The notes beneath the pieces are model-generated. The model had not been told where the DNA came from and made no database searches. It saw nothing but the letters and a program-made list of their open reading frames with translations. DNA of 64,000 nt from Pseudeuparius sepicola. Its lineage: Eukaryota > Arthropoda > Insecta > Coleoptera > Anthribidae. The position numbers were made by a program, and so were the translations under genes. Of this stretch, positions 32,998 through 42,674 are shown one piece after another; positions within the stretch are counted from its first letter, which is position 1; every line of letters starts with the position of its first letter. Where the stretch lies: assembly GCA_963920635.1 (NCBI GenBank), contig OY987298.1:57143949-57207948 (forward strand), written 5' to 3'.

Positions 32998-33028
32998 CGT
33001 CGATTGCGGATTCCTTCCTTCATCGACG
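32998..33028. repeat. Palindromic mini-insertion with perfect 8-bp flanks
   Basis: GTCGATTGCGG...CATCGACGG is bracketed by CTCGAACC at 32991-32998 and 33031-33038. A half unit TTCCATCGACG lies just upstream at about 32975-32985. Located in the presumed promoter/5' region of the P-like element. Confidence 0.75.
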
Positions 33029-33489
33029 GCTCGAACCGTGGTTCGGAATTTGGCGCCACCGTACGGACGCGTCTCGGTGAAATGTAAGGGAACGAGACAG
33101 AAATATTTAGTAACAAGTGGGAATGTGACAGACAGACCATAAGGACATATTTCAAGGTTATAGAAATTCCGCCATAAGCAAAAGCTAACTAGAACCTCCA
33201 TAAACAAGGGTGACACTTCCCTTTAGGTGATATATGGTCCGTCCGAGGCCAACGATAAAGACAGGCCACGGGGCTAACGCATAATCGCGTAGTCACGTGA
33301 CCAACTTAGTTCTATATAATGAAAGGCATTTTTGGAGATAAATAGAAAAATAAAATAAATAAAAATAAAATGAGAGCAATTAATCTATCTAGTCCTGACT
33401 TTACACAAAAAAAAATAAAAATAACATTTTTGAAATTTTACAAAACAATAATTATCCTCCCTCATTAATAAGAAAAATCTAAAATAACA

Positions 33490-34020
33490 ATGTGGAACGA
33501 AAACAACAACAGGATTCCTCAAAAAAAAGTTAGATACTTCAAACTTCCGTATGTAAAGCACCTATCAGAAAGACTGAGAAGTGTCAAAAATAAAAAAAAA
33601 ACAAAAAAAAAACATAAAGGTTGCCTTTAAGAATGAAAACACAACAAAATCAAAATTTTTCACCAAATTGAAATCCAGAACACCGTCTGAATTACACTCA
33701 AATGTCATCTACAAAATTCCCTGTAAATCTTGTGACAAGTGTTGTATTGGGCAGACAGGAAGATATCTGAAACAAAGGGTTTGAGAACACAAGAACGACA
33801 GCAAAAATTATCTTATAAAGCAAAATCCAACAGCACTCGTGGAACATAAAATATAAACAGGCCATAATTTTAATTTTGAGGAAGTAACTATCTTAAACAG
33901 AGAGCCCAATGAAAAGAAAAGAATTTTACATGAGATGGTGCACATTAAGAGGGAAAAAATCAGTCAATAAAAGAACGGACATAGAAAATCTAAACTCAGC
34001 TTATTTCAATTAATATTTAC
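33490..34020 (+). pseudogene. Penelope-like element 3' fragment with GIY-YIG endonuclease
   Basis: The translation shows a Lys-rich linker, then SELHSNVIYKIPCKSCDKCC and IGQTGRYLKQRV, a stop, EHKNDS..., ALVEHK and a C-terminal stretch ending near NKRTDIENLNSAYF. This is the GIY-YIG nuclease domain (with the extra CxxC motif) found at the C-terminus of Penelope-like retroelements, where it nicks the target for reverse transcription. The second Tyr of the motif is Cys here, and two or more stops (near 33783 and 33853) break it. The RT domain is absent, so it is a 5'-truncated copy. Confidence 0.75.
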
Positions 34021-34257
34021 CTACATTGAGGTGTTCTACCCAAGCATATAAGTCTCTGTTTTTTGCTCTCTTCTTTACTGGAAGTATTTTTCTACATGTA
34101 ACTATCTAACAGCATTGTTCTTTTTGAATTTTAACGTATGTGATGGTGTCAAAAATTTTTATACATCTATTTTAACTTTTAAATCTGTTTCCCGTTGTAA
34201 CTAGTATATCTTTTTACCTAATTTTCCCTGTGGTATGCTATGCTTTCAAAATGCAAA

Positions 34258-35233
34258 TACAGGGCCGGCTGCGATTTTTTTATACCCACGATTTTCACGA
34301 AAACCATTTAGCGATTTTTTTATTTAAAATCTGACCCTACAGCGTTAATCAGAACAACCCAAAACCCTTTTATACCAAATTTTAATAAAAAATATTCAGG
34401 GAGTTCCACTCTGCAGGGTGTCAAAGTTGAGCAAATTAGGAATTTTAAAGGCATCTGCCAAGTCAAGTGTGCCATGGAATCCCCTCAAAACAGGTGAATG
34501 GTCAATAGGACCACTCAAGGTGTTGGTGTGCAAAGGTCCAATACAAAATATACAGAGTGTTATTTTCTGTGCCATCTCAAATTACTGAATTTTTGGAACT
34601 TTGTAGGGGTAAAAAGTCGTGTATAACAAAACCGCTCCACACACTATAAACGAACTAAATTTAAAAAATACAGAAGCCTGCCAGTCCAGTCCATATCAGT
34701 TAAGGTAGCTTGTGTGCCATAATAGTAAACGCACAGAAAATCTATCATCTTAGACAGTGACTTTGTTGAGAAAGGTCCAATAATTTAAATTATTTTTATT
34801 TGTTGGTTGGCATTTTGTAAAGAAATAAATTACTTTTGTGTTTATTCATATTTTTCAATGATTCCAGAGCACTCCTGAGCAGTATAAAGTTTAATAAAAT
34901 TTCAGAATTTTGAGATGGCTCGGAGAAAAATACCCTGTATATTTTTGTAGTAAATCTTTTCACATTAACATTTTGAGTGTTCTTGTTTACCATTCAACTG
35001 TTTTGAAGGGATTTCGTGGCACATTTGACTCGCCAGATGTCTTTAAATTTTCTATTTTGCTCAACTTTGAGACCCTACAGAATGGAACTCCCAGTATATT
35101 TTTTGTTCAGATTTGGTGTATGGGGGTTTTGGGGTGTTCTGATTAACGCTATGGGGTCATATTTTAAATAAGAAAATCGCTAAATGGTTTTCGTGAAAAT
35201 CGGGTGTATAAAAAAATCGCAGCCGGCCCTGTA
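34258..35233. mobile_element. Foldback element with about 340-bp arms, TA-flanked
   Basis: Left end TACAGGGCCGGCTGCGA at 34258 pairs with TCGCAGCCGGCCCTGTA at the right end (35217-35233). Inverted similarity continues inward over roughly 34258-34600 and 34890-35233. The loop has no coding signature. Inverted similarity also extends about 12 bases outward (TTCAAAATGCAAA), so the true ends may lie slightly outside the CAGGG motif. Probably a non-autonomous Tc1/mariner relative, moderately old. Confidence 0.75.
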
Positions 35234-35607
35234 TTTGCATTTTGAAAATGGCGGGAACGTCAAAAGAAGCAGTTTTTGAAGGCCTTTCAAACAAAAAGAA
35301 GTTTAGGCGATTATCTCCAAAAGTGAAGATTTTACTGATTTGTACAGTAATAAAGTTGGACACCCTGTATGTATGCATATTATAACAGACCGTTGTAAAA
35401 TTGGAAAAATTTTAACCGTCCAGATAGATTAATCCAAACCAAATAAATCCATTCAAATTAATGAATTCCCTGGCTTCCTTCAAGATCAAATACAAGTAGG
35501 TCCGTTGCTCTTTGGTGTCTCTATCATACACAACGATAACTTATGTGATCGAAGAAAGTGCCGGCTGGTTTTGCGACGCGTAACCTTCGTCTTCTTCTTC
35601 TTGTCTC

Positions 35608-35798
35608 GACGAACGGTTTCACGGTTTGATGGACGGTTTCACGTTTTGACGGACGTTTTCACGCTTACGTGACGTTTACATGACGTTTTGATGGACGTTT
35701 TCACGTTTACGTGACGTCTATATGAGGTATTGACGCACGGTTTCACGTTTTCACGGACGTTTTCATGGTTTACGAGACGTTTTCACGTTTACGTGACT
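35608..35798. repeat. Degenerate tandem array of GACGTTTTCACG-like units
   Basis: Variants of GGACGTTTTCACGTTTACGTGAC repeat about ten times with unit lengths of 15-25 bases. The array is rich in ACGTGA and TGACGT. It ends at the start of the cysteine-rich gene relic. Confidence 0.75.
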
Positions 35799-36191
35799 GA
35801 GAGAGCAACTAAACAGCATTTCCGGCGCACCTACCACCAAGTGCATCAGTGTCTCTGGAATGAGCTGCCCCCTCAAGAGTGGGGGTGGAAACATGTAGGA
35901 AAAACGCTGGTGCCAATTGCAAGCAACAGAAGATCCATCAGCACCGGAGGTCCTACTGCAAACGATATTTTGCCGCTGCACGAAGGATTGTGGTAGTGGC
36001 AAATGTCGATTCGGGAAAGCAATGCTGAACTGCTGCTGAATTGTCTCAACAGTGTGTCTCTTTACGACGAGGACGACGTTGAAGACGACGTAGAGCCCCT
36101 TCAGCCAGAACCACCCACCACTGAGGATGAGGATACCATGGTCAAAGAACCCTTGCCAGGACCCTCACGGCCAAAGAGGATGAAAACCTGA
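35790..36191 (+). pseudogene. Cysteine-rich C-terminal relic of a multicopy arthropod protein family
   Basis: The first part reads ATKQHFRRTYHQVHQCLWNE, LPPQEWGWKHVGKTLVPIA; a frameshift near 35935 leads to APEVLLQTIFCRCTKDCGSG and KCRFGK, and a second shift to SNAELLLNCLN and an acidic, Pro-rich end (DEDDVEDDVE...GPSRPKRMKT). I know this layout (WGW segment, then a CxC...C cluster) from C-termini of uncharacterised, multicopy arthropod proteins often linked to mobile DNA, but I cannot name the family with certainty. Two frameshifts suggest a pseudogene. Confidence 0.4.
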
Positions 36192-36458
36192 TCCGAAAAT
36201 TGAGAGTTTAGCATTGAGAAGTTAATGAGAGCGAGAACAATAATAATTATTGAAATCGAATAAAATTACTTACCATGAAACTTTTTTATCAATTTTCCAT
36301 TTTTCAAATGACACGATTTTCGTCTATTGCATTTCATAACCCGCTTTCAAGTGTGACAGCACATATAATTAGATGATATCTCCAATCTACATAGCTGTAA
36401 CAAACGAAATGATAAAACAACTTTTTCTGAAAATGACGAAATTTTACTAAAGTCTTAA

Positions 36459-37025
36459 CCAGTTGGAGAAAAATTAGCATTCGTTCACATACTTTGGACA
36501 GACGAAAGACATTACTGGTCCACTGAAAATCCTTATATTGTCAATTCAATTCGGAATCAGGGATACTTCGGCATTAATGTATGGTGTGGCATAATTAATC
36601 ATCATTTAGTAGGGCCATATTTTACGAAGGAGTTTGAACTGGAAAAACATACCTACCACCAATCTTTGCAACAAAAGCCAGTTCTCATATGTCGTTGTGC
36701 CATTACAGTTAAGAAGAACCACATGGTTTCAACACGAATGAGATCCAGCACACAAGGCCAACATTGTAAAAGGATTTCTAAATTTGAACAAAAATGGATT
36801 GGAATAAATTTTCCCATATAATGGCCAGGAAAGTCGCCAGATTTAACATCATTAGATTTCTATTTAAGGGGATTTCTGTAAAACATTGTCTACAAAACTC
36901 CATCTCGGAATACCTGTTAATCATTTATATAAAAAATAGGAGATGACTGTCGGCAAATTACACCAGATGTATTAAGAAAGGTCACTAAGACAGAAGTTAG
37001 ACGCCGTTTATTAAAGTAATGTAGT
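36459..37025 (+). pseudogene. Decayed mariner-type (DD41D-like) transposase relic
   Basis: Fragments in shifting frames: HILWTDERHYWSTENPYIVN with the first catalytic Asp, then NVWCGIINHHLVGPYF, MWFQHE with the second acidic region damaged by a stop, IVKGFLN, and SPDLTSLDFYL with the third Asp. It ends with ITPDVLRKV...VRRRLLK near 37015. The segment order and wording resemble the intact transposase at 40.9-42.0 kb, but it is much more diverged, so it belongs to a related, older family. Many stops. Confidence 0.7.
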
Positions 37026-39285
37026 CACATTAAAAATTATTTATAAGTAAGAACCTACCTAGCATTTATTGTTTTTTTATTGTTGGTTTTTGTTTTTCGC
37101 TAAAATTGTTAGTTTCTTAAATATAATACATCATAAATGTTTATAATAATAGTTTTTCTTAAAAAGGCGTTCATACAGTTATATTTTTATAACTAATAAT
37201 AAAATTTTAATACTTTTCCATAACACATCTGTCCGAGCATCTGTCAATTGTTTCTGTCAAAAATACGTCGGGATGGACACTCACAGCGCAAAGGATAATT
37301 ATTTATGTATGTGTAAATTAATATTTACGTGATTTTTTCATCATTCATCTAATCTAATAAGTGATGGCTAACTCGATTTTCATTACAAAAAATTGTTTGC
37401 CTATAATAATCCTGGGGCGTCGAGTTTGGGACACCCACTGGCAGATTGACCAAGCGGTGGTTGTGTTTACCTACTGAATTTACCTGCATGTAGTGATTAT
37501 TGGAAGAATTTGAGACATTTGTGTGAGTCAACTGTGGTCTGAAATAGGTATCTATTCGAAAATGGCGAGGAAGTGCAGTGTTTGTCACAAAATCGATGGA
37601 GTTGGACGTTGGTGCTGCCCAGGGTCAATGATCCAGGGCTATCGGCAGTAGCCGATCAGTGTTTCATTGTAATGAGTGCGAGAGAAACAAAATACAGTCA
37701 TATCGTTTGGAAAATAAAATTAATTTATCGATTTACAAAAAGCGATTTCTGCAAAGTCAGGAAACAATTTTCAAAGAGGAAATTATGAAGTAGAGACCAA
37801 GCCTTGTTCGGTTTTTGAGTCGACTATCGATCCGCCTCCACAGATCCAACAGCACGCTAGTTCTACAAAGTGGCTACGTCATCCGCTACATATGTTATGA
37901 AATACCTTGCCCTAAGAGTTTTCCATGGAAAGATTATATTTCCAAAGAAAAGGAAAAAGGACCACCTGCCACTGCAGGAAAAAACGCAAAAGGAGGACGG
38001 CGTCTAAAAGAATTTCTCTCACGCAGCCTACCACTCACCTGTGGAATGTGCGCCAAGCTAAGGCTTGACAGCTACCTAATACTTTTCTTAGTGAACATTA
38101 ACAGTTAACGGTGAAAAGGGGAGAGAAAAACTGAAACTAATTCCAACTAGCCTTTAGAGAATTGCTGAATAAAGAGTTTTCTTGATATTTCAACCCTGGC
38201 TCCTAAAGATTTCCTTCAACTCATATTAATAAACATGGTGTAACAAACACCCTCTAGCTCAGCGTGCAGATCATTATTATGGTTTCAGCGGAATTACCAC
38301 ACAGAAATGTTCATGTTACCGCAAATATTACGGCAGGTAGGTAGTATACGCCGCGCGGTATAACAACGAGAACAATGCGAACCGCCAGCAATTAAAGTCA
38401 CAATTTCATGGAGGATGCCCTATTTTATAATATTATAAATTGCGATTGTAGGCATGCTCGCCCGCAAAAAAAGGAAAAAAAGAAATGCCGCAGTAAAAAA
38501 TGTCCTGGAAAAATGACAAACAATCCGAAATTAATCATTTTAAAATGGAAATGTAATAATCACTTAATTATGTAAACGATTTTAAGCAAATTAGGGTTCC
38601 TTTGGAAAAACGAGCCTTTCTGTAGAGGGAACGACGAAATAAAAAATGTTGCACCATTACGCAAAAAAATATTAGATTACATTTTTTAGGTAAGTATATA
38701 GGTACCTATAGGTACTTAGATTATTATAAATATTTCAACGAACAATGACTTTGGCTTTAGTTTTGTTGCCTTTTGGGTATAATAGTAGTTTATGGTACAA
38801 TGGCGAAAAAATACTTTTAGTCCATGTATCATACAATATTTTTTGTTCTAATGTACTTAAATATAATTAAAGAAGTAGAGACACTGTTTTACTTCTATTT
38901 TTTCATTACAATAGGAATATCCAATGGAAATTTAGTATGGGTCTTTCAGAGGATTTCAGACCACGACAGGTATCTGTTTCGGACTTATTGGTCCTACCAA
39001 GCAGACGTAGAGCTCCTAACATAAAGGCCAAAACATTCGCTGGCTATGTATGTGGAATAAGAAATAGTATAACGCGCGGAACATTATATACCTACCATCC
39101 AATGCCAACTAGGGGGTGTTACTTCGAAGTACCCGCTAGATGGCATTGTATTGTGACATCTGCGAGACTTGGTTTTTTGAAACCCTGCATATTGTAACTC
39201 AGCCACTCTTCACGAAATTTCGGGAACTACAAAGTCTACAAACATTAAAGCAAACAAACATGACAGGTGGGCTCCTTATACACCG
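37026..39285. other. Non-coding stretch
   Basis: Short frames only, none with a recognisable domain. No paired repeats found. Confidence 0.4.
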
Positions 39286-39620
39286 TAGGCATCCCCTAAG
39301 AAGTGTATTTTCTAAAATTCAACTCGAATGGGATAAAATTATAAAGCCTAAACAAACTTGAAGTTTGACACGTAGGTTCCTTAACTAAACTTTAAATCTT
39401 AAGGGGGTGAAATGGAAAGGGGGATCTCAGGAACCGTAAAGCTTACAAATTTGAAATTTGTCATGTAGATTCCTGGCATGACGTGTGTATGGGAAATTTG
39501 GAGGGGAATCTCAGGAACTATATAACTAAAAAAACTTGAAAATTTTCTGGTACGTGGGCATCCGCTATATTAAAGGATTTTCCAAAATTCAACCTCAAAG
39601 GTGACGAAAATATGAATTTC
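39286..39620. repeat. Degenerate tandem repeat, unit about 80-95 bp
   Basis: Related blocks start near 39353, 39446 and 39528 (AACTTGAAGTTTGACACGTAGG, AATTTGAAATTTGTCATGTAG and AACTTGAAAATTTTCTGG types). GGCATCCCCTAAG...AAAATTCAAC near 39290 recurs near 39560. Non-coding, purine-rich. Confidence 0.5.
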
Positions 39621-39677
39621 CATTAGAGAGAAGTTGGGCGCATCAGCTCAACTTTTTGATTCACTTAAAATTTTGAT

Positions 39678-40187
39678 TCAAAACAAAATTATGTAATTTG
39701 TCCCGTTTTGGGACACCGGGTCCCTATGGGACATATGGTTTCCCAAAATGGGCGTCAATTGGTGCATTTCAAACATGTAAATTATAAGGACGTCAAGTAG
39801 GTACTCTACACGTCTCATGGGCTCAAAAGGAACATTCGTTACACTACCAGTCTTCCTTACTGTCAGTATATGCACCTTGACTATTCTAATTTATCTTGAC
39901 TGTCTTTGTGACACCATTACTTTCATGAAAAACTTCTTTCTTGACAGAATTTTTCAGCTTGTAAAAACTTTAATCTCTAATTTATTTTTGTGTGGTTACT
40001 CAGTAAGTATTGTTGAAGGCAGCGTCCTTCGAGTACACATTCCGGCTACCGGAATTGGGCTAATGTCGATCAGTTTAACTTTTCTTTTGGAATTAATAAT
40101 TTTTGGCGTTGGTTCCGGAAAAATGTACTCTCTGGATGTAGATGGTACAGGATTATGATACAAATCAACAATTTCATTTTTATCCAC
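39678..40187 (-). pseudogene. Probable pogo/Tigger-like transposase C-terminal relic
   Basis: Minus-strand frame 40187-39996 reads PVPSTSREYIFPEPTPKI...KLIDISPIP and RRTLPSTILTE. This is the style of the linker that follows the DDE domain in insect pogo/Tigger-like transposases (IxP..., then 'ILT' box). Weaker similarity continues to about 39840 across stops. The catalytic domain is not present. The sequence GGGACGTGTCCCATCTTAAG nearby and a related TCCCATCTTAGG at about 42900 may be parts of the same element, split by the mariner insertion. Confidence 0.4.
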
Positions 40188-40359
40188 GGATTGAGATTTA
40201 GTATTATTGTTGTTTACTTATTTTGCTCTAATTATGTTCTAATGGTTCTTAAGATGGGACACGTCCCACCTTAGGAAATAAGTCGTTATAATCTGTGTTG
40301 AATAACCTTTACACACAAAGCAAATCAGACTAGGATATTTCAGGGCAAAATCAACTATA

Positions 40360-40893
40360 CAGGGTGTCCGGTAAGTTCGGGGAAATCTCTCGCCAGCGTG
40401 TTGGTGACGTCAAAATATACCTGGTGTTTCATATATTTTTTTCCCCTAAAGTACTCCGTAACAGAACTACAGGGTCCCAAAGGGGTACTCACTGCTTTAC
40501 ATTTTTTGATTTAACTTTTGAACGCCCTTGTATATTTTGATGAAATTTTGGAATTTTGCATAGACGGTAAAAACCAATTACCTCATATTTGAATCATGCT
40601 TGGACAATGCCGTGGAAGTCAGGAACGGACTTCACGCAATACCCATGGGCTCAAAATTTTGACTGGTATAAATTTAAAAAGCCGAAAACAAATTTTTTTA
40701 AAGCCTTGAACATTTCTCTTCAAAAAAGGTACTCTTTATTCGTTTCGAAAAAGTCAACCGTTTTCATGGAAAAATCGCTTTTTTGAAATCCGTAACTTAA
40801 GATGCAATAATGGAAACTACCAGAATTTAGTGTTTTCACCTGACGGATAACAACAATTACGTGTGACAAGATTTGTCAATAATTTTTATTAGC
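40360..40893 (+). repeat. Left terminal inverted repeat, about 534 bp
   Basis: From CAGGGTGTCC to ...ATTTTTATTAGC. It contains a direct pseudo-end ACAGGGTCCC near 40470. It would also serve as the 5' flank/promoter of the transposase gene. Confidence 0.9.
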
Positions 40894-40894
40894 A

Positions 40895-42034
40895 ATGGAG
40901 CATTTTTATACTTATGCCGAATATGCAGACATGCATTTAATTTATGGACAAGCACACTGCAATTCTCTGGAGGCAAGCAGAATTTATGCTCAAAGATTTC
41001 CAAATCGCAATTTGCCAAATCGAAAAACATTTGTGAGAGTTGATCGTCGTTTAAGAGAAACAGGTAGTAAACAAACCGAGTTTAGAATGTCTTAAATCAG
41101 TCTCCTAAAATTTACATTAGGTAGTTTTTTACCTCGTCGTGGTGGGGAAGGGCCGCAAAGGAGAGCAAGAAATCAAAACTTAGAAGAGCACATATTGGAT
41201 GAAATATCCGAAAACCCTTCTAATAGCGTTCGTAAGCTTGCAGCTCAGTTAAATACCACAAAGGGGGTTGTTCATGAAACATTGCGAGAACAGCTACTTT
41301 ATCGTTATCACGTCCAAAAAGTGCATGCAATGTCTCCGAATGATTATCGTCCACGGCTTAACTATGCAAACTGGTTTTTGCAACAATTTATAGGCGATCC
41401 GAGTTTCACAGAAATTGTTTTATTTAGCGACGAAGCTGGCTTCACGAGAGACGGTATTACCAACAGTCGAAATCTGCACATTTGGCATGACGAAAACCCT
41501 CACGCCATAGTTCAGATCAAGCACCAACAAAGATTTCTGGTTAATGTTTGGGCAGGGATAATTGGGAATAATTTGATTGGTCCTTTTGTTTTGGATGAAC
41601 GTTTGAATGGAGCTCTGTATTTACATTTTTTACAAAATAATTTAAATGATTTACTGGAAAATGTGCCCTTACAAATAAGGAATCAAATGTGGTTTATGCA
41701 CGATGGCGCTCCCCCACATTATTCCCGGGAGGTACGTCTCTACTTAACCCAGCACTTTGACAATCGTTGGATAGGCCGAGGAGGACCTGTTTTGTGGCCA
41801 CCTAGGTCTCCTGACCTCAATCCGTTAGATTTTTTTTTCTGGGGTCATCTCAAGGGACTAGTATATTCAACTCCTGTAAATACCAGGGAAGAGTTATTGG
41901 AAAGAATATTTCACTATTCTGATCAAATTCGAAATGATCCTGAAATGCTGTTTAGGGTGCAGCAAGAAAAAATTCGCAGGATAAGAAAATGTATTCGGGT
42001 AGAAGGAGCTCACTTTGAACATTTGCCCGACTAA
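40895..42034 (+). CDS. DD41D-type mariner transposase, one 57-bp intron
   Basis: Cut-and-paste transposase of the Tc1/mariner superfamily. It starts at the ATG at 40895, just after the left TIR. Exon 1 (40895-41063) encodes a helix-turn-helix domain (TYAEYADMHLIYGQAHCNS... RRLRETG) resembling the DUF4817-type N-terminus. Exon 2 (41121-42034) begins GSFLPRRGGEGPQRR and continues with a second helical domain (VRKLAAQLNTTKGVVHETL). The catalytic domain has VLFSDEAGF (first Asp), MWFMHDGAPPHYS (second Asp) and RSPDLNPLDFFFWG (third Asp). There are 41 residues between the second and third Asp, as in DD41D (rosa-like) families, where classic mariner has 34. Removing the intron 41064-41120 gives 360 residues without a stop; unspliced, a TAA at 41093-41095 ends the frame. 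It looks functional, but activity is untested. Confidence 0.85.
41064..41120 (+). other. Predicted 57-bp GT-AG intron in the transposase gene
   Basis: The 5' site ACAG|GTAGTA and 3' site TTTACATTAG|GTAGT bracket 57 bases that hold the only in-frame stop. Joining exons restores RRLRETG-SFLPRRGG. Length is a multiple of three; the frame is kept. A direct repeat GGTAGT at both edges means a short insertion/duplication is an alternative explanation. Confidence 0.7.
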
Positions 42035-42138
42035 ACGAAACATTTTCTTTATAACCAAACTTTATTAAACTATTTTTAAACAGTTTCATTGTTTTTTTTC
42101 ATTTTCTCGATATTAATGCCTACTGAAAATTGCAGTGT

Positions 42139-42672
42139 GCTAATAAAAATTATTGACAAATCTTGTCACACGTAATTGTTGTTATCCGTCAGGTGAAAAC
42201 ACTAAATTCTGGTAGTTTCCATTATTGCATCTTAAGTTACGGATTTCAAAAAAGCGATTTTTCCATGAAAACGGTTGACTTTTTCGAAACGAATAAAGAG
42301 TACCTTTTTTGAAGAGAAATGTTCAAGGCTTTAAAAAAAATTGTTTTCGGCTTTTTAAATTTATACCAGTCAAAATTTTGAGCCCATGGGTATTGCGTGA
42401 AGTCCGTTCCTGACTTCCACGGCATTGTCCAAGCATGATTCAAATATGAGGTAATTGGTTTTTACCGTCTATGCAAAATTCCAAAATTTCATCAAAATAT
42501 ACAAGGGCGTTCAAAAGTTAAATCAAAAAATGTAAAGCAGTGAGTACCCCTTTGGGACCCTGTAGTTCTGTTACGGAGTACTTTAGGGGAAAAAAATATA
42601 TGAAACACCAGGTATATTTTGACGTCACCAACACGCTGGCGAGAGATTTCCCCGAACTTACCGGACACCCTG
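42139..42672 (-). repeat. Right terminal inverted repeat, about 534 bp
   Basis: Inverse of 40360-40893, starting 105 bases after the transposase stop. The gap between them holds A/T-rich 3' UTR with AATAAA-like signals missing or weak. Confidence 0.9.
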
Positions 42673-42674
42673 TA

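Larger units (their letters stand above)
28557..33209 (-). mobile_element. P-superfamily-like (Galileo-type) element, long copy (4.65 kb)
   Basis: The terminal inverted repeats (28557-28604 and 33159-33209) are those of the short copy. GTGACAC is duplicated at 28550-28556 and 33210-33216. A THAP zinc-finger gene relic lies near the right end on the minus strand. THAP plus a 7-bp duplication plus nested inverted repeats recalls Galileo of Drosophila, a P-superfamily foldback-like element; that link is inference. The remainder of the transposase is not visible: the interior from 29.7 to 31.2 kb is filled by a mariner foldback element and 31.3-32.0 kb shows no domain. Several palindromic mini-insertions lie inside. 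It is in inverted orientation to the short copy, making a potential 2.7-kb-arm hairpin. Confidence 0.75.
40360..42672 (+). mobile_element. Near-intact long-TIR mariner-type element (2,313 bp)
   Basis: Ends CAGGGTGTCCGGTAAGTTCG and its exact inverse, flanked by TA on both sides (40358-40359 and 42673-42674; a further TA matches outside). The terminal inverted repeats are about 534 bp and nearly identical, with only scattered one-base differences (for example the A/T run near 40690 and 42333). Almost all of the remaining interior is the transposase gene, which begins 2 bases after the left repeat. The very high arm identity and an open gene suggest a recent insertion. It sits within older, possibly pogo-like sequence. 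Confidence 0.9.

Noticed and set aside
24004..33209. One giant palindromic duplication
   Set aside because: The two halves have different 7-bp target duplications and different internal lengths, so two separate insertions fit better.
39817..40158. Plus-strand hydrophobic 113-codon frame as a membrane protein
   Set aside because: It is antisense to the pogo-like fragment, whose minus-strand reading has family-like sequence; the hydrophobicity is an antisense effect.
40589..40786. A 65-codon gene present twice (also at 42246-42443)
   Set aside because: Both are the same stretch of the two terminal inverted repeats of the mariner element and have no coding motif.
41093..41095. In-frame TAA in the mariner transposase as proof of inactivation
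   Set aside because: It lies inside a 57-bp GT-AG segment whose removal restores a conserved join, so an intron is the better reading.
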